From an uncultured Clostridia bacterium (GTDB lineage: Bacteria > Bacillota > Clostridia > Oscillospirales > Oscillospiraceae), in the NCBI GenBank assembly GCA_938023775.1, contig CALJDB010000113.1:1-5293 (forward strand): DNA of 5,293 nt, in the 5' to 3' direction. How positions within the stretch are numbered: the first letter of the stretch is position 1; each line of letters begins with the position of its first letter. Made by a program: the position numbers and the translations under genes. Of the stretch, positions 1-5,293 are shown in pieces. The notes under the pieces are model-generated. The model saw only the letters and a program-made list of their open reading frames with translations, searched no databases and was not told the DNA's origin.

Positions 1-1136
1 GCTTCCATTTCGTTGATTTTCTGCTCGATGGCTTTGCTGATGTCGCTGCCGGCGTCGATGATGGTGTAGGCGATCTCGCCGCGGGGTTTGTTGATCATGT
101 GCTCGACGTTGATGTTCTCCGCACCGATGAGGTCGAGGATGCGGTTGAGCATTCTCGGCTGGTTTTTGTGGATGACGCAGAGGCGGCAGACGCCTTGGCG
201 CTCCAGACGGACGTCCGGAAGGTTGACGGAGTTTTTCGTGTTGCCGTTATAGAGGTAATCCGCGAGCTCCTGCGCCGCCATGACGGCGCACTTTTCCTCG
301 CTCTCCGGCGTGGACGCGCCGAGATGGGGCATGGCGACGACGCCCTTGGCGGTCACGATGCGGTCGTTCGGGAAATCCGTGACATAGCGCGCGACGCGGC
401 CGTTTTCGAGTGCGGCGAGCATTGCCTCGTCGTCCACAAGCTCGCCGCGGGCGAGGTTGATGATGCGCACGCCGTCGCGCATTTTGGCGAAGGCGTCGGC
501 ACCCAGCATCCCGCGGGTGGAGTCGTTGCAGTGGACTTGGATCATGATATAGTCGCTCTTTTTGAAGATGCTGTCCAGATCGTCGGCGCGGCGAACCTCG
601 CTGCTGAGGCGCCATGCGGCGTCGACGGAGAGATAGGGGTCATAGCCGTAAACGGTCATGCCGAGCGCGGCGGCGGCGTTCGCGACGAGGGAGCCGATCG
701 CGCCGAGCCCGATGACGCCGAGGGTTTTGCCGCCGAGCTCCGGACCGACGAAGGCGGACTTCCCCTTTTCGACCTGCGCGGCGACGCTGCCGCTGCCGGC
801 GAGGGAGCGCGCCCACTCGATGCCGCCGACAACGTCGCGCGAGGCAAGCAGCAGCGCGCAGAGCGCGAGCTCCTTGACCGCCTGCGCGTTCGCGCCCGCG
901 GTGTTAAAGACAGCGATGCCCTGCTCCGTGCAGCGCGCGACAGGGACGTTGTCCGTGCCAACACCGGCGCGGGCGATGGCGAGAAGCCTGTCGCCGAAAA
1001 CGGCGTCATGGAGCTTCGCGCTGCGGATGAGCAGCCCGTCCGGGTTCTCCGCCTCCACATTCACTGCAAGCCCCTGCGCAGCGAGCTCATCGAGCCCCTG
1101 CTGCGCGATATTGTTCATGGTTTTGATCTCAAACAC
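1..1136 (-). CDS. serA: D-3-phosphoglycerate dehydrogenase SerA, C-terminus cut by window edge
   Basis: Catalyses NAD-dependent oxidation of 3-phosphoglycerate to 3-phosphohydroxypyruvate, the first step of serine synthesis, in the cytosol. I read 378 residues in an open frame running off the left edge; the short ACT-type enzyme is usually near 385-390 residues, so only a few should be missing. Visible parts: an N-terminal substrate-domain segment with the RAGVGTDN motif at 56-63, a Rossmann NAD site GLGAIG at 143-148 followed by Asp166 for the ribose hydroxyls, catalytic Arg230 in NLARGELVD, His271 in MPHLGAS, and an ACT domain from about 315. The GTG start at 1134-1136 is preferred to the ATG at 1116-1118 because it restores the family N-terminus (MFEIKTMNNIA) and has a GAGG site 9 bases upstream. 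It overlaps the end of serC by 8 bases, implying translational coupling. Oddities: the usual catalytic Glu aligns with Asp258, and the ACT loop has Arg328 where E. coli has Gly. Identity is secure. Confidence 0.95.
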   Translation of the reverse strand, partial: MFEIKTMNNIAQQGLDELAAQGLAVNVEAENPDGLLIRSAKLHDAVFGDRLLAIARAGVGTDNVPVARCTEQGIAVFNTAGANAQAVKELALCALLLASRDVVGGIEWARSLAGSGSVAAQVEKGKSAFVGPELGGKTLGVIGLGAIGSLVANAAAALGMTVYGYDPYLSVDAAWRLSSEVRRADDLDSIFKKSDYIMIQVHCNDSTRGMLGADAFAKMRDGVRIINLARGELVDDEAMLAALENGRVARYVTDFPNDRIVTAKGVVAMPHLGASTPESEEKCAVMAAQELADYLYNGNTKNSVNLPDVRLERQGVCRLCVIHKNQPRMLNRILDLIGAENINVEHMINKPRGEIAYTIIDAGSDISKAIEQKINEME

Positions 1137-2220
1137 GGTTTTTTACCTCATAGTCCTTCATAAACGCGACGAGCGCCTTTACCGCCGCCATGGGCTGGGC
1201 GTTATAGACGGAGGCGCGCATGCCGCCGACGGAGCGGTGGCCCTTCACGTTGAGGAAGCCCGCCGCCGTCGCCGCCTTGCAGAAGTCGGCGTCCGTGTCC
1301 TTGTCGCCGGTCGTGAACGTGACGTTCATATAGCTGCGGGCGTCCGGCTCGGCGCAGCCGCGGAAGAGCTTCGACTCGTCGAGATAATCATAAATGAGCC
1401 CGCTCTTTTCCACGCGAAGGCGCGCCATTGCCTCGACGCCGCCCTGCTTTTCCAGCCACTTGAGCACGAGCCCCAGCATATAGATATTGTAGCACGGGGG
1501 CGTGTTATACATCGAGTCCTTGTCGATCATGGTCTTGTAGCTCAGCATCAGCGGCGTGATCGGCAGCTCGTTTCCGGCGAGAGAGCGCCGGATGATGACG
1601 GCGGTGACGCCCGCGGGCGCCATGTTCTTCTGCGCGCCGGCGAAGATGATGCCGAATTTGGAGATATCGAGCGGCTGGGTCAGGATGTCGGAGGACATGT
1701 CCGCCACGAGCGGCTTATCCCCGGCGTCCGGCACATAGTGCCACTCCGTGCCGTAGATCGTGTTGTTGGCGCAGTAATAGAAATACTTCGCGTCCGGGCT
1801 GAGCTTCAGCTCGCTCTGCGCCGGGATGCGGGTGTGGTTGCTCTCGGACGTGTCCGCCGCGATGTTGACCTTGCCGTATTTCGCCGCTTCCTTCGCGGCG
1901 ATCTTTGCGAAATTGCCGGTGACGGCGTAATCGGCGCTGCCGCCCTCCCCCATCAGGTTCAGCGGCACCATGGAAAACTGCATCGACGCACCGCCCTGCA
2001 GGAAAAGCACCTCGTGGGTGTCCGGAACGTTCAGCGCTTTTTTGAGATTCTCCTTCGTCTCCGTGAAAATCTCCTGATAAACGGAAGATCGGTGGCTCAT
2101 CTCCATCACGCTCATTCCACAGGATCGAAACTCTAGCAGCTCAGAGGCTGCTGTCTGCAAAACTTCCGTGGGCAGCGCCGACGGACCTGCGGCAAAATTG
2201 TATGTCGTCTCTCTTGACAT
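1129..2220 (-). CDS. serC: Phosphoserine aminotransferase SerC
   Basis: Pyridoxal-phosphate enzyme that transfers an amino group from glutamate to 3-phosphohydroxypyruvate, giving phosphoserine, the second step of serine synthesis. The 363-residue length is normal for the family. Visible features: the N-terminal NFAAGPSALP signature at 8-17, MSHRS at 41-45 (substrate phosphate/carboxylate side), QGGAS at 75-79 (cofactor phosphate), Asp174 in VADMSSD (pyridine nitrogen), Lys198 in AGAQKN as the Schiff-base lysine, and the C-terminal KGHRSVGGMRAS block at 326-337 that binds substrate phosphate. The ATG start has GGAGG 10 bases upstream, and the N-terminus fits the family. It is first in an operon with serA (8-base overlap) and has its own consensus promoter. 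The first 45 or so codons use more A/T-ending and rare triplets (CTA, CGA, AGA, TCA, GGA) than the rest. No serB phosphatase gene is in the window. Confidence 0.97.
   Translation of the reverse strand: MSRETTYNFAAGPSALPTEVLQTAASELLEFRSCGMSVMEMSHRSSVYQEIFTETKENLKKALNVPDTHEVLFLQGGASMQFSMVPLNLMGEGGSADYAVTGNFAKIAAKEAAKYGKVNIAADTSESNHTRIPAQSELKLSPDAKYFYYCANNTIYGTEWHYVPDAGDKPLVADMSSDILTQPLDISKFGIIFAGAQKNMAPAGVTAVIIRRSLAGNELPITPLMLSYKTMIDKDSMYNTPPCYNIYMLGLVLKWLEKQGGVEAMARLRVEKSGLIYDYLDESKLFRGCAEPDARSYMNVTFTTGDKDTDADFCKAATAAGFLNVKGHRSVGGMRASVYNAQPMAAVKALVAFMKDYEVKNRV
1134..1149 (-). promoter_or_regulatory. Ribosome binding site and GTG start of serA
   Basis: On the minus strand GAGG (1146-1149) lies 9 bases before GTG (1134-1136), inside the last codons of serC. 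The alternative ATG six codons further in has only a weak GAG in front of it. The site decides the start and points to translational coupling with serC, whose TGA (1129-1131) is just past the GTG. Confidence 0.75.
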
Positions 2221-2230
2221 AGCGACCTTT

Positions 2231-2235
2231 CCTCC
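2231..2235 (-). promoter_or_regulatory. Ribosome binding site of serC
   Basis: GGAGG on the minus strand, 10 bases before the ATG at 2218-2220, within the purine-rich stretch GGAGGAAAGG. It confirms the serC start. Confidence 0.8.
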
Positions 2236-2286
2236 ATTTTTATTATAGTATTATCCGCCTATTTTACTTTAGCGAATTTATGTGCT

Positions 2287-2316
2287 ATTGTACTACCGTA
2301 GCAAGGAAATTGTCAA
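2287..2316 (-). promoter_or_regulatory. Sigma-A type promoter of serCA
   Basis: On the minus strand TTGACA (2311-2316) and TACAAT (2287-2292) are separated by 18 bases: a perfect -35 and a one-mismatch -10. Transcription would start near 2280, giving a leader of about 60 bases before the serC ATG. That is too short for a T-box or a typical riboswitch, and I see no strong fold in it. The -35 box contains the TGA stop of mtaB (2313-2315) and lies within an inverted repeat (2308-2325). Because no intrinsic terminator follows mtaB, serCA may also receive read-through from the mtaB promoter. Confidence 0.75.
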
Positions 2317-2325
2317 ACGACAATT
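2308..2325. repeat. 7-bp inverted repeat over the serC -35 box, possible operator
   Basis: AATTGTC (2308-2314) and GACAATT (2319-2325) are perfect inverted arms around a 4-base centre. The repeat covers the -35 box of the serC promoter and the last codons plus stop of mtaB. Its low GC content and the lack of an adjacent T-run on the minus strand argue against an intrinsic terminator for mtaB. An operator for a dimeric repressor is a plausible reading. Chance symmetry, helped by the TTGACA box itself, remains possible. Confidence 0.4.
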
Positions 2326-3602
2326 CCGCTAAGTTTTTTCCCCTCCCTTGCCAAGATTTTGACGTTTTTCATAACGCCGTGCCAGTTTTCGCCCGCGTCC
2401 GGGACGCGGACCTCGCAGTAGTTTTCGCTGTGGCCCTGCCATGCGCCGTCTCCGGCGGTCTCCAGCAGGACAGAGAGCGTTTTCCCGATCTGCGCATCCA
2501 GATACATAAGCTGCATCTCGTCTGCGATGCGCTGCGCCTCGCGGGCGCGGCGCTGCTTGACGGCGTGGGTCAGTTGGTCCGGCATGGCGGCCGCCTTCGT
2601 GCCGGGGCGGACGGAATAGGGGAAAATGTGCATCTCCGCAAAGCCGATCTCCCGGATGAATCCAAGCGTTGCGGCGTGGTCATCCTCCGTCTCGCCGGGG
2701 AAGCCCGCGATAAGGTCCGCCGTCAGCGCGCAGCCGGGGAAGGTCTCCCGCAGCAGCGCCGCCGCGCGGCGGAAGCCGGCGGTGTCATACTTCCGGTGCA
2801 TCGCCGCGAGCGTGCGGTCGCAGCCGCTTTGCAGGCTGAGATGGAAGTGGGGGCAGACATTGCCCTGCGCGGCGAGACGGCGGCAGAACGCCTCCGTCAC
2901 GACCGTTGGCTCCAGACTGCCGAGGCGAACGCGCGCGTCCGCCGCGCTCTCCGCCGCGGCGCTTACGGCGTCGGCAAGCGTCGTGCCGTCGCGGAAGTCC
3001 TTGCCGTAGGAGGAAATTTCAATGCCGGTGACGATGATCTCGCGGAAGCCCTCGGCGGCGAGCCGGGCGCTCTCCGCGGCGACATCGGCGAGCGGCAGGC
3101 TGCGCACCCTGCCGCGGGCGTAAGGGATGACGCAGTAGGTGCAGAAATTGTCGCAGCCGTCCTCGATCTTGAGGTATGCGCGGGCTCTGCCCTCCAGCGC
3201 GCCGGCGGCGAGATGCTCGATCGTGAGCCGCCGGAAGGGATCGTCCACGCTCTGCTCCCCGCGCCGCTCCGCGACGGCGGTCTCCACCGCGGCGACAAAC
3301 TTCACGCGGTCGCCGCTGCCGAAAACGACGTCCGCGCCGAGCGCGGCGGTCTCCTCCGGCTCGATCTGGGAGAAGCAGCCGCAGACGGCGGCGACCGCGC
3401 CGGGGTTTTCGGAGAGCAGCCGCCGCACGGTCTGGCGCGACTTGCGCCCGCTCTCCGCCGTAACGGCGCAGGTGTTGACGATCACGGCGTCGGCGTCGCC
3501 CGCGTCGGTCGGCGTGTGGCCGTGGGAGAGCAGAATCGCCTCCATCGCCTGCGTCTCAAACTGGTTGACCTTGCAGCCCAGCGTTGCAAAAACGTACTTC
3601 AT
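2313..3602 (-). CDS. mtaB: tRNA t6A37 C2-methylthiotransferase MtaB (MiaB-family radical SAM)
   Basis: Radical-SAM enzyme that adds a methylthio group to C2 of N6-threonylcarbamoyladenosine at position 37 of tRNAs, giving ms2t6A, which supports decoding of ANN codons. The 429 residues show the three-part plan of the family. The N-terminal domain carries Cys10 (TLGCKVNQFET), Cys45 (VNTC) and Cys76 (VCGCFSQ), which would bind the auxiliary 4Fe-4S cluster. The radical-SAM core has CxxxCxxC at Cys150, Cys154 and Cys157 in GCDNFCTYCVIPYARGR, with HLSLQSGC near 254-261 and DLIAGFPGE at 296-304. A C-terminal TRAM RNA-binding domain lies at about 371-429. TLGCKVNQ at the N-terminus, as in B. subtilis MtaB (YqeV), separates it from MiaB and RimO. 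The ATG at 3600-3602 fits the family start; AAGGA lies 10 bases upstream. It has its own promoter, is divergent from a cysteine desulfurase, and is followed by serCA on the same strand. All cluster ligands are present. Confidence 0.93.
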   Translation of the reverse strand: MKYVFATLGCKVNQFETQAMEAILLSHGHTPTDAGDADAVIVNTCAVTAESGRKSRQTVRRLLSENPGAVAAVCGCFSQIEPEETAALGADVVFGSGDRVKFVAAVETAVAERRGEQSVDDPFRRLTIEHLAAGALEGRARAYLKIEDGCDNFCTYCVIPYARGRVRSLPLADVAAESARLAAEGFREIIVTGIEISSYGKDFRDGTTLADAVSAAAESAADARVRLGSLEPTVVTEAFCRRLAAQGNVCPHFHLSLQSGCDRTLAAMHRKYDTAGFRRAAALLRETFPGCALTADLIAGFPGETEDDHAATLGFIREIGFAEMHIFPYSVRPGTKAAAMPDQLTHAVKQRRAREAQRIADEMQLMYLDAQIGKTLSVLLETAGDGAWQGHSENYCEVRVPDAGENWHGVMKNVKILAREGKKLSGIVV

Positions 3603-3612
3603 GGTAAAAATG

Positions 3613-3617
3613 TCCTT
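3613..3617 (-). promoter_or_regulatory. Ribosome binding site of mtaB
   Basis: AAGGA on the minus strand, 10 bases before the ATG at 3600-3602. It is weaker than the serC site but is the only purine match in reach. Confidence 0.55.
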
Positions 3618-3644
3618 GTCTCATCGGAAGATTTGGTGTAGAAT
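3616..3644 (+). promoter_or_regulatory. Possible promoter of the cysteine desulfurase gene
   Basis: TTGTCT (3616-3621) and TAGAAT (3639-3644) are 17 bases apart on the plus strand, with a start near 3651 and a leader of about 30 bases. Each hexamer has one or two mismatches, so the call is moderate. It faces the stronger mtaB promoter head-on; the two predicted start points nearly coincide, so they would interfere with each other if both are real. No better plus-strand match was found between 3560 and 3680. Confidence 0.4.
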
Positions 3645-3658
3645 TTTCACGTTATCCT

Positions 3659-3687
3659 ATTGTATTCGGAAGTGAACGGAATGTCAA
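3659..3687 (-). promoter_or_regulatory. Sigma-A type promoter of mtaB
   Basis: On the minus strand TTGACA (3682-3687) and TACAAT (3659-3664) are exactly 17 bases apart, a nearly ideal housekeeping promoter. Transcription would start near 3652 with a leader of about 50 bases. The -35 box overlaps the start codon of the divergent cysteine desulfurase (ATG at 3681-3683), and the spacer covers that gene's ribosome binding site. Its hexamers and the following AG (TACAATAG) match those of the serC promoter. Confidence 0.8.
3668..3672 (+). promoter_or_regulatory. Ribosome binding site deciding the desulfurase start
   Basis: GGAAG lies 8 bases before the ATG at 3681 and supports that start over the in-frame TTG at 3660, which has no purine-rich site ahead of it. 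Confidence 0.6.
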
Positions 3688-4817
3688 TCTATCTTGATAA
3701 CGCCGCGACGACGCGGGTGTGCCCGGAGGCGGCGGAGGCGGCGCTCGGCGCGATGACGGAGGTCTTCGGCAACCCCAGCTCCACCCACCGGATGGGGCGC
3801 GAGGCGAAGAAAATGCTGGACGCCGCCCGCAGTCAGGTCAGCCGCGCGCTCGGCTGTGCGCCGGAGGAGCTTTATTTCACCTCCTGCGGCAGCGAAAGCG
3901 ACAACTGGGCGATCCGCCGCGGTGCGGAGTATAACGCGCGGCACGGACGGCATGTGATAAGCTCCGCCGTAGAGCACTCCGCCGTGCTGAAAAGTCTGGA
4001 CGAGCTCGAAAAAAACGGCTGGGAGGTCACGCGGCTCGCCCCGCGCGCGGACGGCTCCGTCGCGGCGGAGGACGTCCTCGCCGCGCTGCGTCCGGACACC
4101 GCGCTCATCACGCTGATGCTCGTCCAGAACGAGACCGGCGCGGTCACGGACTTCGCCGCGATCGCGAAGGCGGTGCGCGCGGAAAATCCGCACACGCTGC
4201 TCCACTGCGACGCGGTGCAGGGCTTTCTGAAGGTGCCGTTTTCGGCGAAAACGCTCGGCGCGGATATGATCAGCATCTCCGGCCACAAGGTCCACGCCCC
4301 GAAGGGCGTCGGCGCGCTTTATATCCGCAAGGGGCTGAATCTCCCGCCCTTCCTCCTCGGCGGCGGGCAGGAAAGCGGCAGGCGGGCGGGCACGGAGTCT
4401 CTCCCGCTCATCGCCGCCTTCGGCGCTGCCTGCGAAGCCGCGCGGCGGGACTTCCCCGCTTATTCCGAGCGCCTTGCCGCGCTGCGGCAGCACGCCGTCG
4501 ACAGGCTCACGGCGGAAAACGAAGGGCTGCTCATCCTTGGCGGCGGCGCGCCGCAGATTTTGAGCCTCTCCCTCCCCGGCTGGCGCAGCGAGGTGCTGAT
4601 GAATTTCCTCGAAGCGCGGGATATTTTTGTCTCGAAAAGCTCCGCCTGCAAAAAGGGCGGGCGCAGCTACGTTCTGGAGGAGCTTCGCCTCCCCGCCAAG
4701 GTCATCGACGGCGCGCTGCGCGTCAGCTTCTCCCGCTTCACGACCGCAGAGGAGGTCGACGCCCTCTGCGACGCCCTGCGCGACGCACGGGCGTCTCTCA
4801 GAAGCTCGATCCGATAA
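3681..4817 (+). CDS. Cysteine desulfurase, NifS/IscS type (class V aminotransferase fold)
   Basis: Pyridoxal-phosphate enzyme that takes sulfur from L-cysteine, releasing alanine and holding a cysteine persulfide for iron-sulfur cluster assembly or RNA and cofactor thiolation. The 378 residues match the family length. Visible: the N-terminal YLDNAATT at 4-11, FGNPSSTH at 29-36, TSCGSESDN at 67-75, His99 stacking on the cofactor, NETGAV at 150-155, HCDAVQ at 175-180 with Asp177 and Gln180, the Schiff-base Lys203 in SGHKVHAPKG, GGGQESGRRAGTE at 227-239, and catalytic Cys323 in the mobile SSACKKGG loop. The ATG at 3681 begins exactly at the family N-terminus. The gene is divergent from mtaB and convergent with a membrane-protein gene. 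No iscU, nifU, sufU or thiI lies next to it here, so the sulfur acceptor cannot be told; nifS, iscS and the Gram-positive ThiI-partner type are all possible. Enzyme class is secure, paralogue assignment is not. Confidence 0.94.
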   Translation: MSIYLDNAATTRVCPEAAEAALGAMTEVFGNPSSTHRMGREAKKMLDAARSQVSRALGCAPEELYFTSCGSESDNWAIRRGAEYNARHGRHVISSAVEHSAVLKSLDELEKNGWEVTRLAPRADGSVAAEDVLAALRPDTALITLMLVQNETGAVTDFAAIAKAVRAENPHTLLHCDAVQGFLKVPFSAKTLGADMISISGHKVHAPKGVGALYIRKGLNLPPFLLGGGQESGRRAGTESLPLIAAFGAACEAARRDFPAYSERLAALRQHAVDRLTAENEGLLILGGGAPQILSLSLPGWRSEVLMNFLEARDIFVSKSSACKKGGRSYVLEELRLPAKVIDGALRVSFSRFTTAEEVDALCDALRDARASLRSSIR

Positions 4818-4824
4818 AAACGAA

Positions 4825-4852
4825 AAGACCGCCCGGCTCGCCGGGCGGTCTT
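4825..4852. terminator. Bidirectional intrinsic terminator
   Basis: A perfect 12-bp stem, AAGACCGCCCGG (4825-4836) with CCGGGCGGTCTT (4841-4852), closes a 4-base loop. On the plus strand it is followed by a T-rich run ending in five Ts (4861-4865 region). On the minus strand the RNA continues as TTTTCGTTTTTATC. It fills the 40-base gap between the two convergent stop codons and should end transcription of both the desulfurase and the AI-2E-family gene. Confidence 0.93.
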
Positions 4853-4857
4853 GCTGT

Positions 4858-5293
4858 TTATTTTTCCTCTTCCTCCTGCGGAGCGTCCTCTTTCGGTGCC
4901 TCCGCGGGGGGCGTTTTCTTTTTCCACGGCCATGCAAAGGGCTTTTTCTGCGGCTTTGGACGCTCGGATTTTTCGACACGCGCACCGGTCTTGGGGTCGA
5001 AATAGTCCAGCTCGCGGTATTCGGCGGAATCCGTCGGCAGACCGCTGCGGCAGAGCTTTTTGTTCACGAGATTCTTGAAGAAAGTATAGATCACGACGAA
5101 CACCGGGACGCCGAGCAGCATGCCCGCGAAGCCGAAGAGCCCCGCGCCGAAGATGATGGAGAACATGACCCAGAAGCCGTTGATGCCGACCTTGTTGCCG
5201 AGGATTTTCGGCCCCAGAATGTTGCCATCGAACTGCTGGAGCAGGATGATGAACACGAGGAAGATGAGCGCCTTCAGCGGCGACTCCATCAGG
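4858..5293 (-). CDS. AI-2E family transporter-like membrane protein, N-terminus cut by window edge
   Basis: C-terminal 144 residues of a polytopic inner-membrane protein of the AI-2E/PerM-like family (PF01594); the rest lies beyond the right edge. Numbering from the Met at 5287-5289, a hydrophobic segment at about 5-19 leads into the family signature QQFDGNILGPKILGNKVGI (18-36). Two more hydrophobic segments follow at about 38-56 and 58-71, with FGFAGMLLGVPVFVVIY at 52-68. Then comes a tail of about 70 residues, probably cytosolic: a conserved-looking RSGLPTDSAEY stretch, a Lys/Pro-rich block (about 106-128), and an acidic end EEEEK. The Met at 5289 is internal, since the family needs several earlier helices. 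Members have been linked to AI-2 export or ion antiport, but the substrate cannot be inferred here. It is convergent with the desulfurase and shares its terminator. Confidence 0.87.
   Translation of the reverse strand, partial: LMESPLKALIFLVFIILLQQFDGNILGPKILGNKVGINGFWVMFSIIFGAGLFGFAGMLLGVPVFVVIYTFFKNLVNKKLCRSGLPTDSAEYRELDYFDPKTGARVEKSERPKPQKKPFAWPWKKKTPPAEAPKEDAPQEEEEK

Noticed and set aside
99..1163. Long plus-strand open frame (354 codons) across serA
   Set aside because: It is antisense to a clear serA with intact motifs. Its product is an Arg/Ala/Asp-rich shadow of GC-rich codons with no recognisable domain.
658..2136. Plus-strand open frame of 492 codons across the serA/serC junction
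   Set aside because: Antisense to both genes, low-complexity composition, and no ribosome site or family resemblance.
2242..2247. TATAAT on the minus strand close to serC
   Set aside because: Transcription would begin inside the ribosome binding site, and there is no -35 box at the right distance. The TTGACA/TACAAT pair upstream is far better.
2221..2286. Serine T-box or riboswitch in the serC leader
   Set aside because: The predicted leader is only about 60 bases, AT-rich, with no T-box sequence and no strong stems.
2308..2340. Inverted repeat followed by TTTTTT on the plus strand as a terminator
   Set aside because: The stem is short and AT-rich, the T-run is eight bases away, and no plus-strand gene ends here. 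On the minus strand there is no T-run.
2280..3641. Plus-strand open frame of 453 codons covering all of mtaB
   Set aside because: Full-length antisense frames are common over GC-rich genes. The mtaB frame carries all six cluster cysteines, while the antisense product shows no motif.
3624..3672. Direct repeat TCGGAAG (3624-3630 and 3666-3672) between the divergent genes
   Set aside because: Seven bases repeated within 50 is easily chance, and the second copy is explained by the ribosome binding site.
3660..3680. In-frame TTG that would add seven residues to the desulfurase
   Set aside because: There is no ribosome site before it, and it lies in the mtaB -10 box. The ATG at 3681 has GGAAG at good spacing and starts at the family N-terminus.
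3684..4985. Minus-strand open frame of 433 codons across the desulfurase and the terminator
   Set aside because: It is antisense to a complete cysteine desulfurase and runs through a strong terminator hairpin. Its product is Arg-rich without a domain.

Overview
This window is an ordinary-looking chromosomal segment from a GC-rich bacterium, most likely a member of the Firmicutes in the Clostridia (Oscillospirales-like). The reasons are strong GGAGG-type ribosome binding sites, near-consensus sigma-A promoters, a short ACT-domain SerA of the kind common in gut Clostridia, and an MtaB (not only MiaB) tRNA methylthiotransferase. The taxonomic guess rests on protein style alone. No mobile element, CRISPR array, RNA gene or phage gene was seen.

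Layout. Positions 1-1136 (minus) hold serA, D-3-phosphoglycerate dehydrogenase, cut at its C-terminus by the window edge. It begins at a GTG that overlaps the end of serC (1129-2220, minus), phosphoserine aminotransferase. Together they form a tightly coupled serCA operon for the first two steps of serine synthesis. A consensus promoter (2287-2316, minus) and a short inverted repeat lie in front of serC; the -35 box covers the stop codon of the next gene upstream, mtaB (2313-3602, minus), which encodes a radical-SAM methylthiotransferase acting on t6A37 of tRNA. The mtaB promoter (3659-3687, minus) is near perfect, and its -35 box covers the start codon of a divergent gene. That gene (3681-4817, plus) encodes a NifS/IscS-type cysteine desulfurase. 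A strong hairpin with T-rich flanks on both strands (4825-4852) separates it from the convergent last gene (4858-5293, minus), the C-terminal part of an AI-2E-family membrane protein cut by the right window edge.

How the genes fit together. Serine made through SerA and SerC is the carbon precursor of cysteine. The desulfurase takes sulfur from cysteine, and MtaB is an iron-sulfur enzyme that inserts sulfur into tRNA. The neighbourhood therefore reads as a serine to cysteine to sulfur to tRNA thiolation path. This grouping is an inference from adjacency, not proof of co-regulation.

Nothing here supports a new multi-gene system. The points most worth a second look are the compact promoter arrangements embedded in gene ends, the substitutions at the acid position and in the ACT loop of SerA, and the local codon shift at the start of serC.
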